64,000 nucleotides of DNA. Source: CAVUAF01 sp963739375 (lineage in GTDB: Bacteria; Acidobacteriota; Terriglobia; Terriglobales; Acidobacteriaceae). The translations under genes were made by a program, and so were the position numbers. Below are positions 1-8,871 of the stretch, piece by piece (the first letter of the stretch is position 1; each line of letters starts with the position of its first letter). The notes below the pieces were generated by a model, which worked only from the letters and a program-made list of their open reading frames with translations, ran no database searches and was not told where the DNA came from. Where the stretch lies: NCBI GenBank assembly GCA_963739375.1, contig CAVUAF010000018.1, positions 421,788-485,787 of the forward strand, in the 5' to 3' direction.

Positions 1-54
1 TGGGTGGGACCCAACCGCAGCCCATTGAATCCGCCGCTTGACCCAGGAGGACCG

Positions 55-1659
55 ATGCTGAAGATTCGCCGAGAGTTTCTGAAGTCCGCAGGCACCGGGG
101 TGGCCACCGTGGCCGGCCTCGCGGTGCCCTGGTCGTATGCGCAAAGCACCACGCCGGACCCGCCGTCCAACGCCCCAGGCTTCGACGTGCGCAGGTTTGG
201 TGCGGCCGGCGACGGCAAAGCCAATGACACCGCGGCGGTGAACCGCGCCATCGACGCGGCCGCGGCGGCGGGTGGCGGCACGGTGCTGTTTCCCACCGGC
301 ACCTATGCCTGCTATTCCATCCACCTGAAAAGCATGGTCACGCTTTACCTGGAGGTGGGGGCGACCATCCTGGCCGCGGAAACGCCCGCGGAAGGCGCCA
401 CCAGCGGCGGCTACGATGCCGCCGAGGCGAACGAGGCCGCCAAGAACTACCAGGATTTCGGCCACACCCATTGGCACAACAGCCTCCTCTGGGGCGAGGA
501 CGTGCATGACGTGGCCATCGTGGGCCGGGGGCTGATCTGGGGCAAAGGACTGAGCCGTGGCACCAGCGAACTGCCCAGGGCGGAGGCGCCCGGCGTCGGC
601 AACAAGGCCATCGCCCTGAAGAATTGCCGCAATGTGCTGCTGCGCGATTTCGCGATCCTGAAGGGCGGCCACTTTGGGGTGCTCGCGACCGGAGTGGACA
701 ACTTCACCATTGACAACGTAACCATCGACACCAACCGCGATGGCATCGACCTCGATTGCTGCCACAACGTGCGCGTTTCCAACGTCACCGTGAACTCCCC
801 CTGGGATGACGCCATCTGTCCCAAGAGTTCCTACGGACTCGGCCACGCCCGCACCACCGAGAATGTCACCATCACCAACTGCTACGTCACCGGCGCCTAC
901 GAGCTGGGGACGCTGCTCGACGGGACTTTCAAAAAGTTCGCGTCCGGAGTAAGGGTGCCACGCACCGGGCGGATCAAGTTCGGCACCGAGTCGAATGGAG
1001 GTTTCAAGAACATTACCGTGTCGAACTGCGTGTTCGAGGGCTGCGGCGGCCTCGCGCTGGAAAGCGTGGACGGCGCATGGCTCGAGGACGTCACCTTCAC
1101 CGGACTGACCATGCGCGACATTTCGAACACGCCCATCTTCTTGCGGCTGGGCAGCAGAATGCGCGGCCCCGAAGGGGTGCCGGTGGGAGCGCTGCGCCGC
1201 GTCATCCTCAGCAACATTGTCAGCTACAACTCGGCTGCGCGCCTCTGCGGCATCATCAGCGGCATTCCCGGGCACGCCATCGAAGATGTAAAGCTCAGCG
1301 ACATCTACCTGCATCACCAGGGCGGCGGGACGAAGGAGATGGCGGCCATCCAGCCGCCGGAATTCGAGAACAAGTACCCGGAGCCGACCATGTTCGGCCC
1401 CATGCCGGCGCACGGGTTCTTCATTCGGCATGTCCGGAATGTCGAGTTCAGCAACGTGGAGATCGCTTACGAGAAGCCCGACGAGCGCCCTGCCTGCGTG
1501 CTCGACGACGTGCAAGGCGGCGACTTCTTCCGTCTCAAGACGCCGGCCGGCGCTCCCGCTGCGGTGTTCTCGCTGAAGGACGTTGCCGACTTGCGCACGT
1601 TGTCCTGCCGTGGCGTCAAGGATAGCTACCTCGAAAAGGCGGCGCAGCAGACGCTGTAA
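55..1659 (+). CDS. Tat-exported GH28-like polygalacturonase / pectate-lyase-fold protein
   Basis: 534 aa. ATG 55 is chosen because AGGAGG lies at 46-51 and the product then begins with a twin-arginine leader (MLKIRREFLKSAG) followed by a hydrophobic stretch ending near SYAQ. The mature part opens with FDVRRFGAAGDGKANDTAAV, the typical entry to a right-handed beta-helix of the pectate-lyase/GH28 clan. GH28-like active-site motifs are present: NRDGID (about residue 227), DD (about 251), GHA in place of the usual GHG (about 263) and RIKFGTES (about 306). Family knowledge predicts hydrolysis of galacturonan or a related acidic polysaccharide outside the cytoplasm; the GHG to GHA change leaves the exact substrate open. 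No carbohydrate-use partners are next to it. The gene downstream on the same strand is unrelated in function. Confidence 0.85.
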   Translation: MLKIRREFLKSAGTGVATVAGLAVPWSYAQSTTPDPPSNAPGFDVRRFGAAGDGKANDTAAVNRAIDAAAAAGGGTVLFPTGTYACYSIHLKSMVTLYLEVGATILAAETPAEGATSGGYDAAEANEAAKNYQDFGHTHWHNSLLWGEDVHDVAIVGRGLIWGKGLSRGTSELPRAEAPGVGNKAIALKNCRNVLLRDFAILKGGHFGVLATGVDNFTIDNVTIDTNRDGIDLDCCHNVRVSNVTVNSPWDDAICPKSSYGLGHARTTENVTITNCYVTGAYELGTLLDGTFKKFASGVRVPRTGRIKFGTESNGGFKNITVSNCVFEGCGGLALESVDGAWLEDVTFTGLTMRDISNTPIFLRLGSRMRGPEGVPVGALRRVILSNIVSYNSAARLCGIISGIPGHAIEDVKLSDIYLHHQGGGTKEMAAIQPPEFENKYPEPTMFGPMPAHGFFIRHVRNVEFSNVEIAYEKPDERPACVLDDVQGGDFFRLKTPAGAPAAVFSLKDVADLRTLSCRGVKDSYLEKAAQQTL

Positions 1660-1753
1660 GCCCGGGGGCAAGAGCGGGGCGCTTCGCCGACGTGCGGCCC
1701 GTCACTGCGGACACTCCTGCCGAGGCCTATCCTGCGGACAGCAAGTCGCAAGC

Positions 1754-4108
1754 GTGGCCGCTCCCACCACATCATCGGCGGCGCCCGAACGCGCGCTGGC
1801 GCGCAGCCGCGTGGCCCTGCTCGGGTCGCTCGCGTGTATCGGCTTTACCGCCGTGATCGCGCAGATTGTCCTGACCCGTGAGTTGATCGTTGTCTTCTAC
1901 GGGAACGAAATCTCGCTGGGGCTCATTCTCGCGACTTGGCTGCTCGGCACCGCCGCCGGGACCACACTGCTGGGCCGGTTCGACATCGCCACGTGGGGCC
2001 GCCGCCGGGTCGTGGCCGGTCTGCAAGTGGCGCTGGCAGTGGTGTTTCCGGCGACCGTTCTCGCCGCCCGCGCCAGCCGCGCCTTGTTCCAGCCGACCCC
2101 GGGGGAGATCCTGGGTCCGGGGGCGGTGCTGCTGATTTGCCTGTTGTCGTTAGCGGTCTTTTGCTCCCTCTCGGGTTGGCTGTTTGCGGCGGGCAGCCGG
2201 TTGTACGCGCACGAAGCGGCGACGGGAACGGCCGACGCGAGTGGCGCAGTCTATCTGCTCGAAGCAGTGGGGTCGGCGGCCGGCGGGTTACTGGCTAGCA
2301 CGATCCTGGTCCGGTACGGCACCGGCTTGCAGATCGCTCTCGCCGTCGGCATGGCAAACCTGTTGAGCGCGGTGGTACTGGCGGTGAAAACGCCGGCCGG
2401 ACGCCGAGTCCTGGGGACCGCCGCCATCGCTGTGACCATGGGGTTGCTGTGGATCAGCCCCACCCTCGAATCAGCATCGCTGCAGCGGCTGTGGCCGGGA
2501 TTCCGCCTGGTGGCAACGCGCCACTCGATTTACGGCCACCTCGCGGTGGTCGAACACGAAGGCGCTCGCAGCCTCTACGAAAACGGCCTGGTGGCGTTTA
2601 CCGGCGGCGACCGCTCGGCGGCGGAGGAGGCAGTCCACTTCGCGCTGCTGCAGCACCCCGCCCCGGTGGACCTGCTGCTCATCGGCGGCGGGGTCAACGG
2701 CAGCGTGGGAGAAGCGCTCAAGCACCCCAGCCTGCGGCACGTCGATTACGTCGAGCTCGATCCCGAGGTGATAGCGGTCACCCGCGACTTCTTTCCCGAG
2801 CAGTGGCAGACGCTCGCCGACCCGCGGGTGCAGGTGCACACCGTGGACGGGCGGCTCTTCCTGAACACCACCACCGCCCGGTACGACGTCATCGTGGTCA
2901 ACGTGCCCGACCCGCAGAACGCGCAGCTCAACCGCTTCTACACGCGCGAGTTCTTTGCGGAGGCGGCGCGCAAACTGCGGGATACGGGCCTCCTGTCCTT
3001 CGCCGTCCACGGATCCGAAGACTATCTCAGTCCCGCCCAGGTGGAATTTCTGGCTTGCCTGCAGCGCACCCTGCGGGAAGTTTTCCCCGCCGTGCTGGTG
3101 CTGCCGGGGGAAATGGTCCATTTTTCCGCCGCGAAGCACGCGGGCGCGCTCTCCGCCGATGCCTCGCTACTGATCGCACGCCTGCACGCACGCCATATCG
3201 CAACCCTCTACGTCAGCGAGTATTACCTGCCGTTTCGCCTGTCGGCAGAACGCACCCGGGGACTGGAAGAGCAGATTCGTCCGGAGCCGGGGACACGAGT
3301 GAATCGCGACTTTGCGCCGGTGGCGTACTACTTCGGTGTGGCCTTGTGGAGCGCGCAGTTCCGCGCCGAACTGCGCGACGCCTTTTTGTGGCTGGCGCAA
3401 GTCCGCTTTGCGACGGTGTTGGCCGTCACCCTGGTGCTGGGACTGGGAATCGCGTGGTGGATTCGCCGCTTGTCCTCGCCGCGCCGCCGCTCGCGGGCGG
3501 GAGCGGCGTTCTGCGTGGGCGCCATGGGCCTGACGGGGATGGCGCTTGAAGTCCTCCTGCTGCTCGGCTTCCAGGCCATTTACGGGTACGTCTACTACCA
3601 GTTGGCGGTCGTGATTGCCGGCTTCATGGTGGGGATGGCGGTGGGCAGCTGGTGGGCGCGCGCCGCGGTTGCTGCGCGCCCCGAGCCGCGGACGGAGCGG
3701 ATGCTGCCACTCCTGCAGATCATCGCCGCCGTCTCGCCGCTGCTGCTCTATGTGGCGCTCGTCGCCGGTTGCGCCCTCACCGGCGCGGCGGCCACGCTGA
3801 TGATCAGCCACCTTGCATTTCCCATGCTGGCGCTCGCCGCTGGACTCCTGGGCGGCTATCAGTTCCAGGTAGCGAGTCGCGTTTACTTCGGGGTGGGCGA
3901 CGCCCGGAGTCCCGGCTGGCTGTACTCGGTCGACCTGCTGGGAGCGTCGCTGGGCGCGCTCCTGGTGAGTGCGTACCTGGTGCCGGTGTTCGGGATGCTG
4001 CGGACCGCCGGCGTCATCGCGGTGGTGAATGTTGTCCCGGCGTGGCTGGCGGCGTTCCCGGCTTCCGCGGATCGCGAGCCGCCGCCGCCGGCCGCTGCCG
4101 CTCGTTGA
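1754..4108 (+). CDS. Membrane-embedded spermidine-synthase-like (SAM-fold) protein
   Basis: 784 aa from GTG 1754; the frame is open further upstream (to 1583) but that would overlap the preceding gene and add an Arg-rich non-membrane leader. No strong ribosome site is visible, so the start is uncertain. About seven N-terminal membrane segments (residues ~15-240) are followed by a polyamine-synthase-like Rossmann domain: LLIGGGVNGSVGEALKHP (about residue 309), the acidic VELDPEVI, DGRLFL (about 366) and VVNVPDPQNAQLNRFY. About five further membrane helices close the protein. This matches the fused membrane/spermidine synthase family rather than the soluble enzyme. The substrate is unknown. It converges on, and overlaps by 95 bases, the antisense 3' end of the Memo-AMMECR1 gene. 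Confidence 0.8.
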   Translation: MAAPTTSSAAPERALARSRVALLGSLACIGFTAVIAQIVLTRELIVVFYGNEISLGLILATWLLGTAAGTTLLGRFDIATWGRRRVVAGLQVALAVVFPATVLAARASRALFQPTPGEILGPGAVLLICLLSLAVFCSLSGWLFAAGSRLYAHEAATGTADASGAVYLLEAVGSAAGGLLASTILVRYGTGLQIALAVGMANLLSAVVLAVKTPAGRRVLGTAAIAVTMGLLWISPTLESASLQRLWPGFRLVATRHSIYGHLAVVEHEGARSLYENGLVAFTGGDRSAAEEAVHFALLQHPAPVDLLLIGGGVNGSVGEALKHPSLRHVDYVELDPEVIAVTRDFFPEQWQTLADPRVQVHTVDGRLFLNTTTARYDVIVVNVPDPQNAQLNRFYTREFFAEAARKLRDTGLLSFAVHGSEDYLSPAQVEFLACLQRTLREVFPAVLVLPGEMVHFSAAKHAGALSADASLLIARLHARHIATLYVSEYYLPFRLSAERTRGLEEQIRPEPGTRVNRDFAPVAYYFGVALWSAQFRAELRDAFLWLAQVRFATVLAVTLVLGLGIAWWIRRLSSPRRRSRAGAAFCVGAMGLTGMALEVLLLLGFQAIYGYVYYQLAVVIAGFMVGMAVGSWWARAAVAARPEPRTERMLPLLQIIAAVSPLLLYVALVAGCALTGAAATLMISHLAFPMLALAAGLLGGYQFQVASRVYFGVGDARSPGWLYSVDLLGASLGALLVSAYLVPVFGMLRTAGVIAVVNVVPAWLAAFPASADREPPPPAAAAR

Positions 4109-5585
4109 ACACCAGCGCGGAAAACATGAACAGATCGGTGGCGGGGTCTTTCCAGCAGTCGCGCCGCAGCTCCGCCTTGAGACACGTCTGGTCGAGGAAA
4201 GTCTGGCGGTCCCACTTCTGCTCGACCGGCACTTGCGGCAGCAACAGTCCTTCTCGTTCCCCCATCTTTGCCAGCAGGCCATGGCGGCCGACCTGGATCT
4301 GTTTCGTGTCCAGGACGCGGCGGAAGGGGGAGAGGACGGAGACTTCGTACTCCAGGTCATTGAGCTCCGCGGCGGTGACCGGCGGGAAGCGCGGATCGCG
4401 CACCGCGGCAAACGCGGCCACGTCGCGTACGGTGAGGAGCAACGAATGGCTGGGGCTGGTGTAGCCGATGCAGCCACGCAACTCGCCGTGCTTGGTCAAG
4501 GTGACAAACGCGCCACGATCCTGCAGCAGCGCTTCCGAATCCGCCTTGGGCGGGTCGTAGAGTTTCTTTTCACGCACCGCGGTCTCGACCGACCGGCGCG
4601 CCAACGCCAGCAGCCGCTCCTGGTCACCTGCGGGCAGCGAGTATTGCGGGAAATCGGAAGCACTGGAGGCCGGCGGCTGCAGGAAGGCAACCGCTCCGTA
4701 CCCGACGACGCGGCTGCGGTCGGCGGTCACGTCCCCGCTGTTGGCGTACTTCAGCACCACTGCCTGGGTGGCGCCCAGGCGCTCCGCAGCGATCATCGCC
4801 GCCACGATCGGGCCGCCTCCGCATGCTTCCCAGGTGCGCATGGCGAAGTTGCGCGACATGCTGTAGTAGTCCCAATCCTCCACCGCGTGCAGCGACTTGC
4901 TGTCCAGGGCGCGGGCCTCGTCGTAGCTGTGGAAATGCGAAAGGTCGGAGCTGGCTACGATGAGCGTGTCGGGCGCATGGATGAGCTGCGCCAAAGCCAC
5001 GCCCAGGGCGCGGCTCGCCTCGTAGGACTGCTCTCCCATCATGATCGGTACCACCTGGAAGTCGCCGAGCGCCCGCTGCAGAAACGGGAGTTGCACCTCG
5101 AGGGCGTGCTCGCGCTGGTCGCCGCTCTGGATGTGACCGCGGCTGGAGAGCTTCAAGTCCGGATGGAGGCCGGCGAGCCGCGCCGCGAAGACTTTGTCCA
5201 CCCGCACGCTGCCCAGCGGCGTGATGTAGGCGTCCCCGTCATAGATGGAAACGAAGGGGAACGCCTCGTAGTGGGAAGGCGCGATCACCACGACCCGGTG
5301 GATGCCCCGGTTCTTGAGCAGCGCATAGGCATGCGCCGCGACCGCGCCCGAGTACGGATACCCCGCGTGCGGGGCAACGATGGCCCACAGCTGTCCTTTG
5401 ACGGCGGGGACCGTGGCCGCCTTCAGCAAGCGATCGACCGTGCTGGCGAGTTCGGCGGGGTCGGCCGGATAGAAGGTGCCCGCCACCGCGGCCGGGCGCT
5501 GCTTGCGCACGTCGGCGGTGGGCGTCACCAGAAGCGCCACGATGGCGGCGCCCAAAGCCAGCCGCGGCAGCACGAAACCGAACAT
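4014..5585 (-). CDS. Memo-AMMECR1 fusion (AmmeMemoRadiSam proteins B and A in one chain)
   Basis: 523 aa. Two in-frame ATGs exist; the second (5585) is chosen because AGGAGG (5592-5597) lies 6 bases upstream of it, while the first ATG overlaps that site. A single hydrophobic N-terminal segment (residues ~5-22) looks like a signal peptide or anchor. A Memo-like domain follows (~30-290; APHAGYPYSG at ~70, SSDLSHFHSYDEA further on), then an AMMECR1 domain (~320-490) with the hallmark LRGCIGY at ~370. The last ~25 residues are a low-complexity Pro/Ala/Arg tail. In most genomes these are two separate proteins working with a radical SAM enzyme; the biochemical role is not settled. The gene follows the radical SAM gene with a gap of 33 bases. 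Confidence 0.88.
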   Translation of the reverse strand: MFGFVLPRLALGAAIVALLVTPTADVRKQRPAAVAGTFYPADPAELASTVDRLLKAATVPAVKGQLWAIVAPHAGYPYSGAVAAHAYALLKNRGIHRVVVIAPSHYEAFPFVSIYDGDAYITPLGSVRVDKVFAARLAGLHPDLKLSSRGHIQSGDQREHALEVQLPFLQRALGDFQVVPIMMGEQSYEASRALGVALAQLIHAPDTLIVASSDLSHFHSYDEARALDSKSLHAVEDWDYYSMSRNFAMRTWEACGGGPIVAAMIAAERLGATQAVVLKYANSGDVTADRSRVVGYGAVAFLQPPASSASDFPQYSLPAGDQERLLALARRSVETAVREKKLYDPPKADSEALLQDRGAFVTLTKHGELRGCIGYTSPSHSLLLTVRDVAAFAAVRDPRFPPVTAAELNDLEYEVSVLSPFRRVLDTKQIQVGRHGLLAKMGEREGLLLPQVPVEQKWDRQTFLDQTCLKAELRRDCWKDPATDLFMFSALVFNERQRPAAAARDPRKPGTPPATPGQHSPPR

Positions 5586-5618
5586 CGGGAACCTCCTCAT
5601 GGCGCGTAGCTGAGCACC

Positions 5619-6752
5619 TCAAGTCCACACACCGGGTATCGGTTGTTGGCAGAACGGACACTTGCCTTGTTTCACGAGCACCTGGCGCGCCATCAGGCCG
5701 ATGCGCTCGATCACGACGCGCCGGCACTTGGGGCAGTAGGTGTTCTCGGCAGGATGTCCCGGCACATTGCCTAGATAAACGTAGTGCAACCCCTCGGCGT
5801 CGCAGATGGCCTTGGCCCGCTCCAGCGTTTCCAGCGGCGTGGGCGGCAGGTTTTTCAGCCGGTATAGCGGGTAAAAGCGCGAGAAGTGGATGGGCATGTC
5901 CGCGCCCAGCTCCGAGCGCACCCACTTGGCCATGGCCCGCAGTTCGGCGTCCCCATCATTGAGCGTGGGCACGACGAGGTACACGATCTCCGACCACACC
6001 CCTCGCTGGCGGAGGGTGAGCAGCGTCTGCTGCACCGGCTTGAGCTCCGCGTTGACCACGTCGCGGTAGTACTGCTCGGAGAAGGCTTTGAGGTCCACCT
6101 TGATCGCATCCATGCGGTCGCACAGCCGTTGCAGCGGCTCTTGGCGGATGAAGCCGTTGCTGACGAAAACGCTCTTTATGCCGAGCCGGTGGCCGGCCTC
6201 GGCCGCGTCCAGGTAGTACTCGGTGCCGATGATGGGCTCGCTGTAGGTATAGGCCAGGTTGGGGCAGCCGTTCTGCACCGCGAGCGCCGCCAGATCGTGG
6301 GGCGCCAGGTGCTGGCGGCGCAGCTCCTCCAGCCGCACCTGCGCGATCTCCCAGTTCTGGCAGAACTTGCAGTTCACATTGCAGCCGCCCGTCGCCACCG
6401 AGAAGGCCAGCGTCCCCGGACGAAAATGGAAGAACGGCTTTTTCTCGATGGGGTCGATGTGCGCCGCGCAGATTTGGGAATGGGTGAGGGTGTAGTAAGT
6501 GCCGCGGCGGTTTTCGCGTACCCTGCAGTATCCGCGCTGACCTTCCGCCACCACGCACTGCCGCGGGCACAGCCCGCACTCCACTACCTGCGAGCCCAGC
6601 TTCCGGTAGAACCCGGCTTCGACCGCGCCGTCCGCAGGGTCATCCGGCAGCAGGTAACCATGCGCCGCCGAGACCTCGGCGGGAAGACACGCCGCGATGC
6701 AGGTCGCGAGGCACGGGGCAGCGGCGAGCTTCAGGAACTCCCGGCGCTCCAC
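5619..6752 (-). CDS. amrS: AmmeMemoRadiSam system radical SAM enzyme with twin-arginine leader
   Basis: 377 aa from GTG 6752. The frame is open up to 7079, with another candidate at ATG 6851; none has a clean ribosome site. I chose the GTG because the product then begins VERREFLKLAAAPCLATC, a twin-arginine leader just before the conserved region. The radical SAM CX3CX2C motif is TGGCNVNCKFCQNWE (about residue 122), preceded by the CGLCPRQC cysteine pair typical of AmrS and followed by a C-terminal CPKC...CPFC zinc-ribbon-like pair. The family is the radical SAM partner of Memo and AMMECR1, which are encoded immediately downstream as one protein. Export of a radical SAM enzyme would be unusual; the leader could instead act as a membrane anchor. 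Confidence 0.85.
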   Translation of the reverse strand: MERREFLKLAAAPCLATCIAACLPAEVSAAHGYLLPDDPADGAVEAGFYRKLGSQVVECGLCPRQCVVAEGQRGYCRVRENRRGTYYTLTHSQICAAHIDPIEKKPFFHFRPGTLAFSVATGGCNVNCKFCQNWEIAQVRLEELRRQHLAPHDLAALAVQNGCPNLAYTYSEPIIGTEYYLDAAEAGHRLGIKSVFVSNGFIRQEPLQRLCDRMDAIKVDLKAFSEQYYRDVVNAELKPVQQTLLTLRQRGVWSEIVYLVVPTLNDGDAELRAMAKWVRSELGADMPIHFSRFYPLYRLKNLPPTPLETLERAKAICDAEGLHYVYLGNVPGHPAENTYCPKCRRVVIERIGLMARQVLVKQGKCPFCQQPIPGVWT

Positions 6753-6990
6753 CGGACCGCCGCCGACTTCGCACGGACACGCGCCGTGGTCAGGAGGCAA
6801 GGCGTCGATCAGCGGCCCGCGAACCTCCGGTTGGAGTTGCGCTGGTGACATGGAAGGGGAGGTCGGCGGACGGCAAAACCCTGGATGCGCGGCGGATCGC
6901 GGACCCGCCCAGAAGCGGCCGAGGTCGATGCGGGTGTCCTTGGCCACGGACACCTCCTCGCCATACCTGATTATATCGCTGCCGGAAACG

Positions 6991-7476
6991 CTACCGTTTG
7001 TAACCGATCTTGCGCAAGAAATCGTGCCGCGCCTCCACGTCGGCGGCCGTCTCGACCCCCTGCGGAGAACTCCCGTCAATTACGCCCATAATGCCGCGGC
7101 CGTGTTCGGATTGCGCGACAACTACCGCGACGGCATTCGCGGTCGCGCAAAAGATAGAGCACACTTCGGGCAGGTTGCGGACTGCCGGCAGCACGTTGAT
7201 GGGATAAGCATTCCGCAGGAGGAGTACGAACGTGTGGCCCGCGCCCAGCGCTTGCGCATTGCGGACGGCGCAGAGCTTGAGCTCGTCGTCGTTGCCGTCG
7301 GACCGCACCAGGCACGGCCCCGAGCTTTCGTTGAACGCCAGGCCGAATCTGGCCTGCGGGACGGTGGTCACGATGGCTTCGAACAGGTCTTCCACCGTCT
7401 TGATGAAATGGGACTGGCCAATAATGATGTTGGCGTCCGCCGGAAATTCCATCGGCACGGTGTCGAATTCCAGCAT
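6991..7476 (-). CDS. Adenosine-specific kinase family protein (DUF355-type)
   Basis: 161 aa. ATG 7476 has a GGAGGGAGGG ribosome site just upstream; the frame extends 10 codons further but without such a site. The sequence is recognisable end to end as the small adenosine-specific kinase family common in archaea and some bacteria: ANIIIGQSHFIKTVEDL near the start, FGLAFNESSGPCLVR, GNDDELKLCAVRNAQALGAG, FCATANAVAVVVA and GRGIMGVIDG, ending in DFLRKIGYKR. Length matches the family. It lies upstream of and co-directional with the radical SAM gene. In archaea this family is often grouped with nucleotide metabolism; the link to the AmmeMemoRadiSam genes here is positional only. Confidence 0.85.
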   Translation of the reverse strand: MLEFDTVPMEFPADANIIIGQSHFIKTVEDLFEAIVTTVPQARFGLAFNESSGPCLVRSDGNDDELKLCAVRNAQALGAGHTFVLLLRNAYPINVLPAVRNLPEVCSIFCATANAVAVVVAQSEHGRGIMGVIDGSSPQGVETAADVEARHDFLRKIGYKR

Positions 7477-7509
7477 GCTGTCCCTCCCTCCTACGCCGCG
7501 CACCACGAT

Positions 7510-7869
7510 CTAGCTGCGCAGGCTTGTGGTTTGCGGCTTACTTCCGCCACTCAGCAACTGGATCAGGCCAGAAAGCAGGGGCGGGAGCGCAAACGTCGCC
7601 AGCACAAAGAGCTTGGTGTTCCTCGGCTGCTCCACATAGTAGATAGGATGAAGTCCCGCCAGGAGGAAGCCGGTCAGGACCAGGAGCACCGCCCCCAGTT
7701 TGGGACGGAACCAGGCGATCAGCGCCAGCGCGAGGAACACGAATCCCACCCACCCATACAGTGCCACCCGCGGCCACGAAAGGTGTAGTTGCATGCCGGA
7801 CGCCACCCCGAACCAGAGCCAGAACCCGGCCCACGCGAGCGCCAGGATGCGGGCCAACCAAATCCACAT
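7510..7869 (-). CDS. Small four-helix membrane protein of unknown function
   Basis: 119 aa, started by ATG 7869 behind a GGAGGAG ribosome site 3 bases upstream. Four hydrophobic segments are visible: residues ~4-25 (LARILALAWAGFWLWFGVA), ~35-55, ~58-78 and ~88-108. The short C-terminal tail is polar. No catalytic or metal-binding motif is seen. It sits between the SagB-type nitroreductase and the adenosine-specific kinase family gene on the same strand, and short gaps suggest co-transcription. I do not recognise a characterised family. Confidence 0.75.
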   Translation of the reverse strand: MWIWLARILALAWAGFWLWFGVASGMQLHLSWPRVALYGWVGFVFLALALIAWFRPKLGAVLLVLTGFLLAGLHPIYYVEQPRNTKLFVLATFALPPLLSGLIQLLSGGSKPQTTSLRS

Positions 7870-7926
7870 TTGCTCCTCCTCCGGGCAGACTTATTCCTCC
7901 CGGGTGGTGGCGACGAGACCGGTCGG

Positions 7927-8610
7927 CTATCGCGGGTGACCGATCACCACCATGTAGACCGCGTCCTCGCCTTGCGGCAGTTGCACCACGCTCCGGACCT
8001 GCGCGTCGTCGGCGGCGCCCACCGGCACGCCGGCGAGGCCGAGCGCGACCGCCTGCAGTAGGAGATTTTGCGCGACATGTCCGGCCTCCAACTGTACGAA
8101 GCGTGGCGAGCGTTCGGGACCGTATCTCTGCGCCGTACGCTGCGACGCGGCCGCAATGACAAATACGGCGCCGGCTTCCGCCACCGAACTCTGGCCGCCG
8201 GCGGCGCGCGACAGGGCAGGGCGAATGTCACCGGCCACGCGCCGCTCTAGCTGATGTCCCGCAGGGAGGTAGTGAAACAAGCCGGCCGGCGTGGCTACGT
8301 AGAGTTCCAACGGGTAGCGGGCGCCGGCTGAGGGTGCGGTGCGCTTGCCATCGTTGCTGGTGATCCCCTGGGCTGCCCACAGGAGTTGCCCCAGTTCCTG
8401 CTGCGTCAGGGGACGGGCAGAAAACGCCCGCACCGACCGTCGCCGCGCCAGTGCCTCGTTCAGACTCATCCCGGCTGATTTTTCCGGTTGCGGCAACACG
8501 AGCTTTTCTTCCGCCGGCTGCTGGGGCACGCCGGTTTGCACCGCGGCGCTCGCACCCAGAATCACGCCGACGACAACCAACACCCTCCAGGATCGTGGTA
8601 ACAGACCCAT
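7927..8610 (-). CDS. Exported SagB/ThcOx-type nitroreductase-fold protein
   Basis: 227 aa from ATG 8610, with GGAGGAGAT directly before it. Residues ~8-25 form a signal peptide (RVLVVVGVILGASAAVQ). The rest is a nitroreductase fold of the SagB/ThcOx type: LNEALARRRSVRAF, LTQQELGQLLWAAQGIT, APSAGARYPLELYVA, an AGHVAQNLLLQAVALGL helix, and a closing YMVVIGHPR. Such enzymes bind FMN and in peptide-modifying systems oxidise azolines, but many stand-alone members have no known substrate. No precursor peptide or cyclodehydratase gene is nearby, so a thiazole/oxazole role is not supported. Export of an FMN protein is itself uncommon. Confidence 0.85.
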   Translation of the reverse strand: MGLLPRSWRVLVVVGVILGASAAVQTGVPQQPAEEKLVLPQPEKSAGMSLNEALARRRSVRAFSARPLTQQELGQLLWAAQGITSNDGKRTAPSAGARYPLELYVATPAGLFHYLPAGHQLERRVAGDIRPALSRAAGGQSSVAEAGAVFVIAAASQRTAQRYGPERSPRFVQLEAGHVAQNLLLQAVALGLAGVPVGAADDAQVRSVVQLPQGEDAVYMVVIGHPR

Positions 8611-8649
8611 ATCTCCTCCTTCCGTGCGGCTTCACTGCCGCGCCGCGTC

Positions 8650-8871
8650 TCAAAGCCGCTCGGAGCGCAAGTCCTCTGCCGGCTGCGACGGCGTCGTGGC
8701 AGGCGCGGCGGCCGGGACAGTCGAAGCCGCGCCCTTGCGGGGCGCGGGGGCAGCTCTGCCCGCCGGGCGCCGCGGTCCACGGCCATACTCAAGGTTGCTG
8801 AACGGTGGTCGCGCCCGGATGGACGCGAGTTTCGCCTGGCACGTTTGCCGGGTGGAATGTTTGCTTGCCAT
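8650..8871 (-). CDS. Hypothetical small basic, Pro/Ala-rich protein
   Basis: 73 aa beginning at ATG 8871 behind GGGAG (spacing about 6). The N-terminal half is basic and polar (MASKHSTRQTCQAKLASIRA), the C-terminal half is Pro/Ala/Arg-rich low complexity. No known domain. A ribosome site and the AT-richer DNA upstream make it plausible, but high-GC DNA easily yields such open frames. It would be the first gene of the leftward group divergent from the ACP-synthase operon. Confidence 0.35.
   Translation of the reverse strand: MASKHSTRQTCQAKLASIRARPPFSNLEYGRGPRRPAGRAAPAPRKGAASTVPAAAPATTPSQPAEDLRSERL

Noticed and set aside
3167..4477. A 436-codon minus-strand frame spanning the convergent gene ends
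   Set aside because: No recognisable motif, and it runs across two real genes in other frames.
7927..8610. A thiazole/oxazole-modified peptide cluster around the SagB-like gene
   Set aside because: No cyclodehydratase or precursor peptide gene nearby; the SagB-like protein is a lone exported member.
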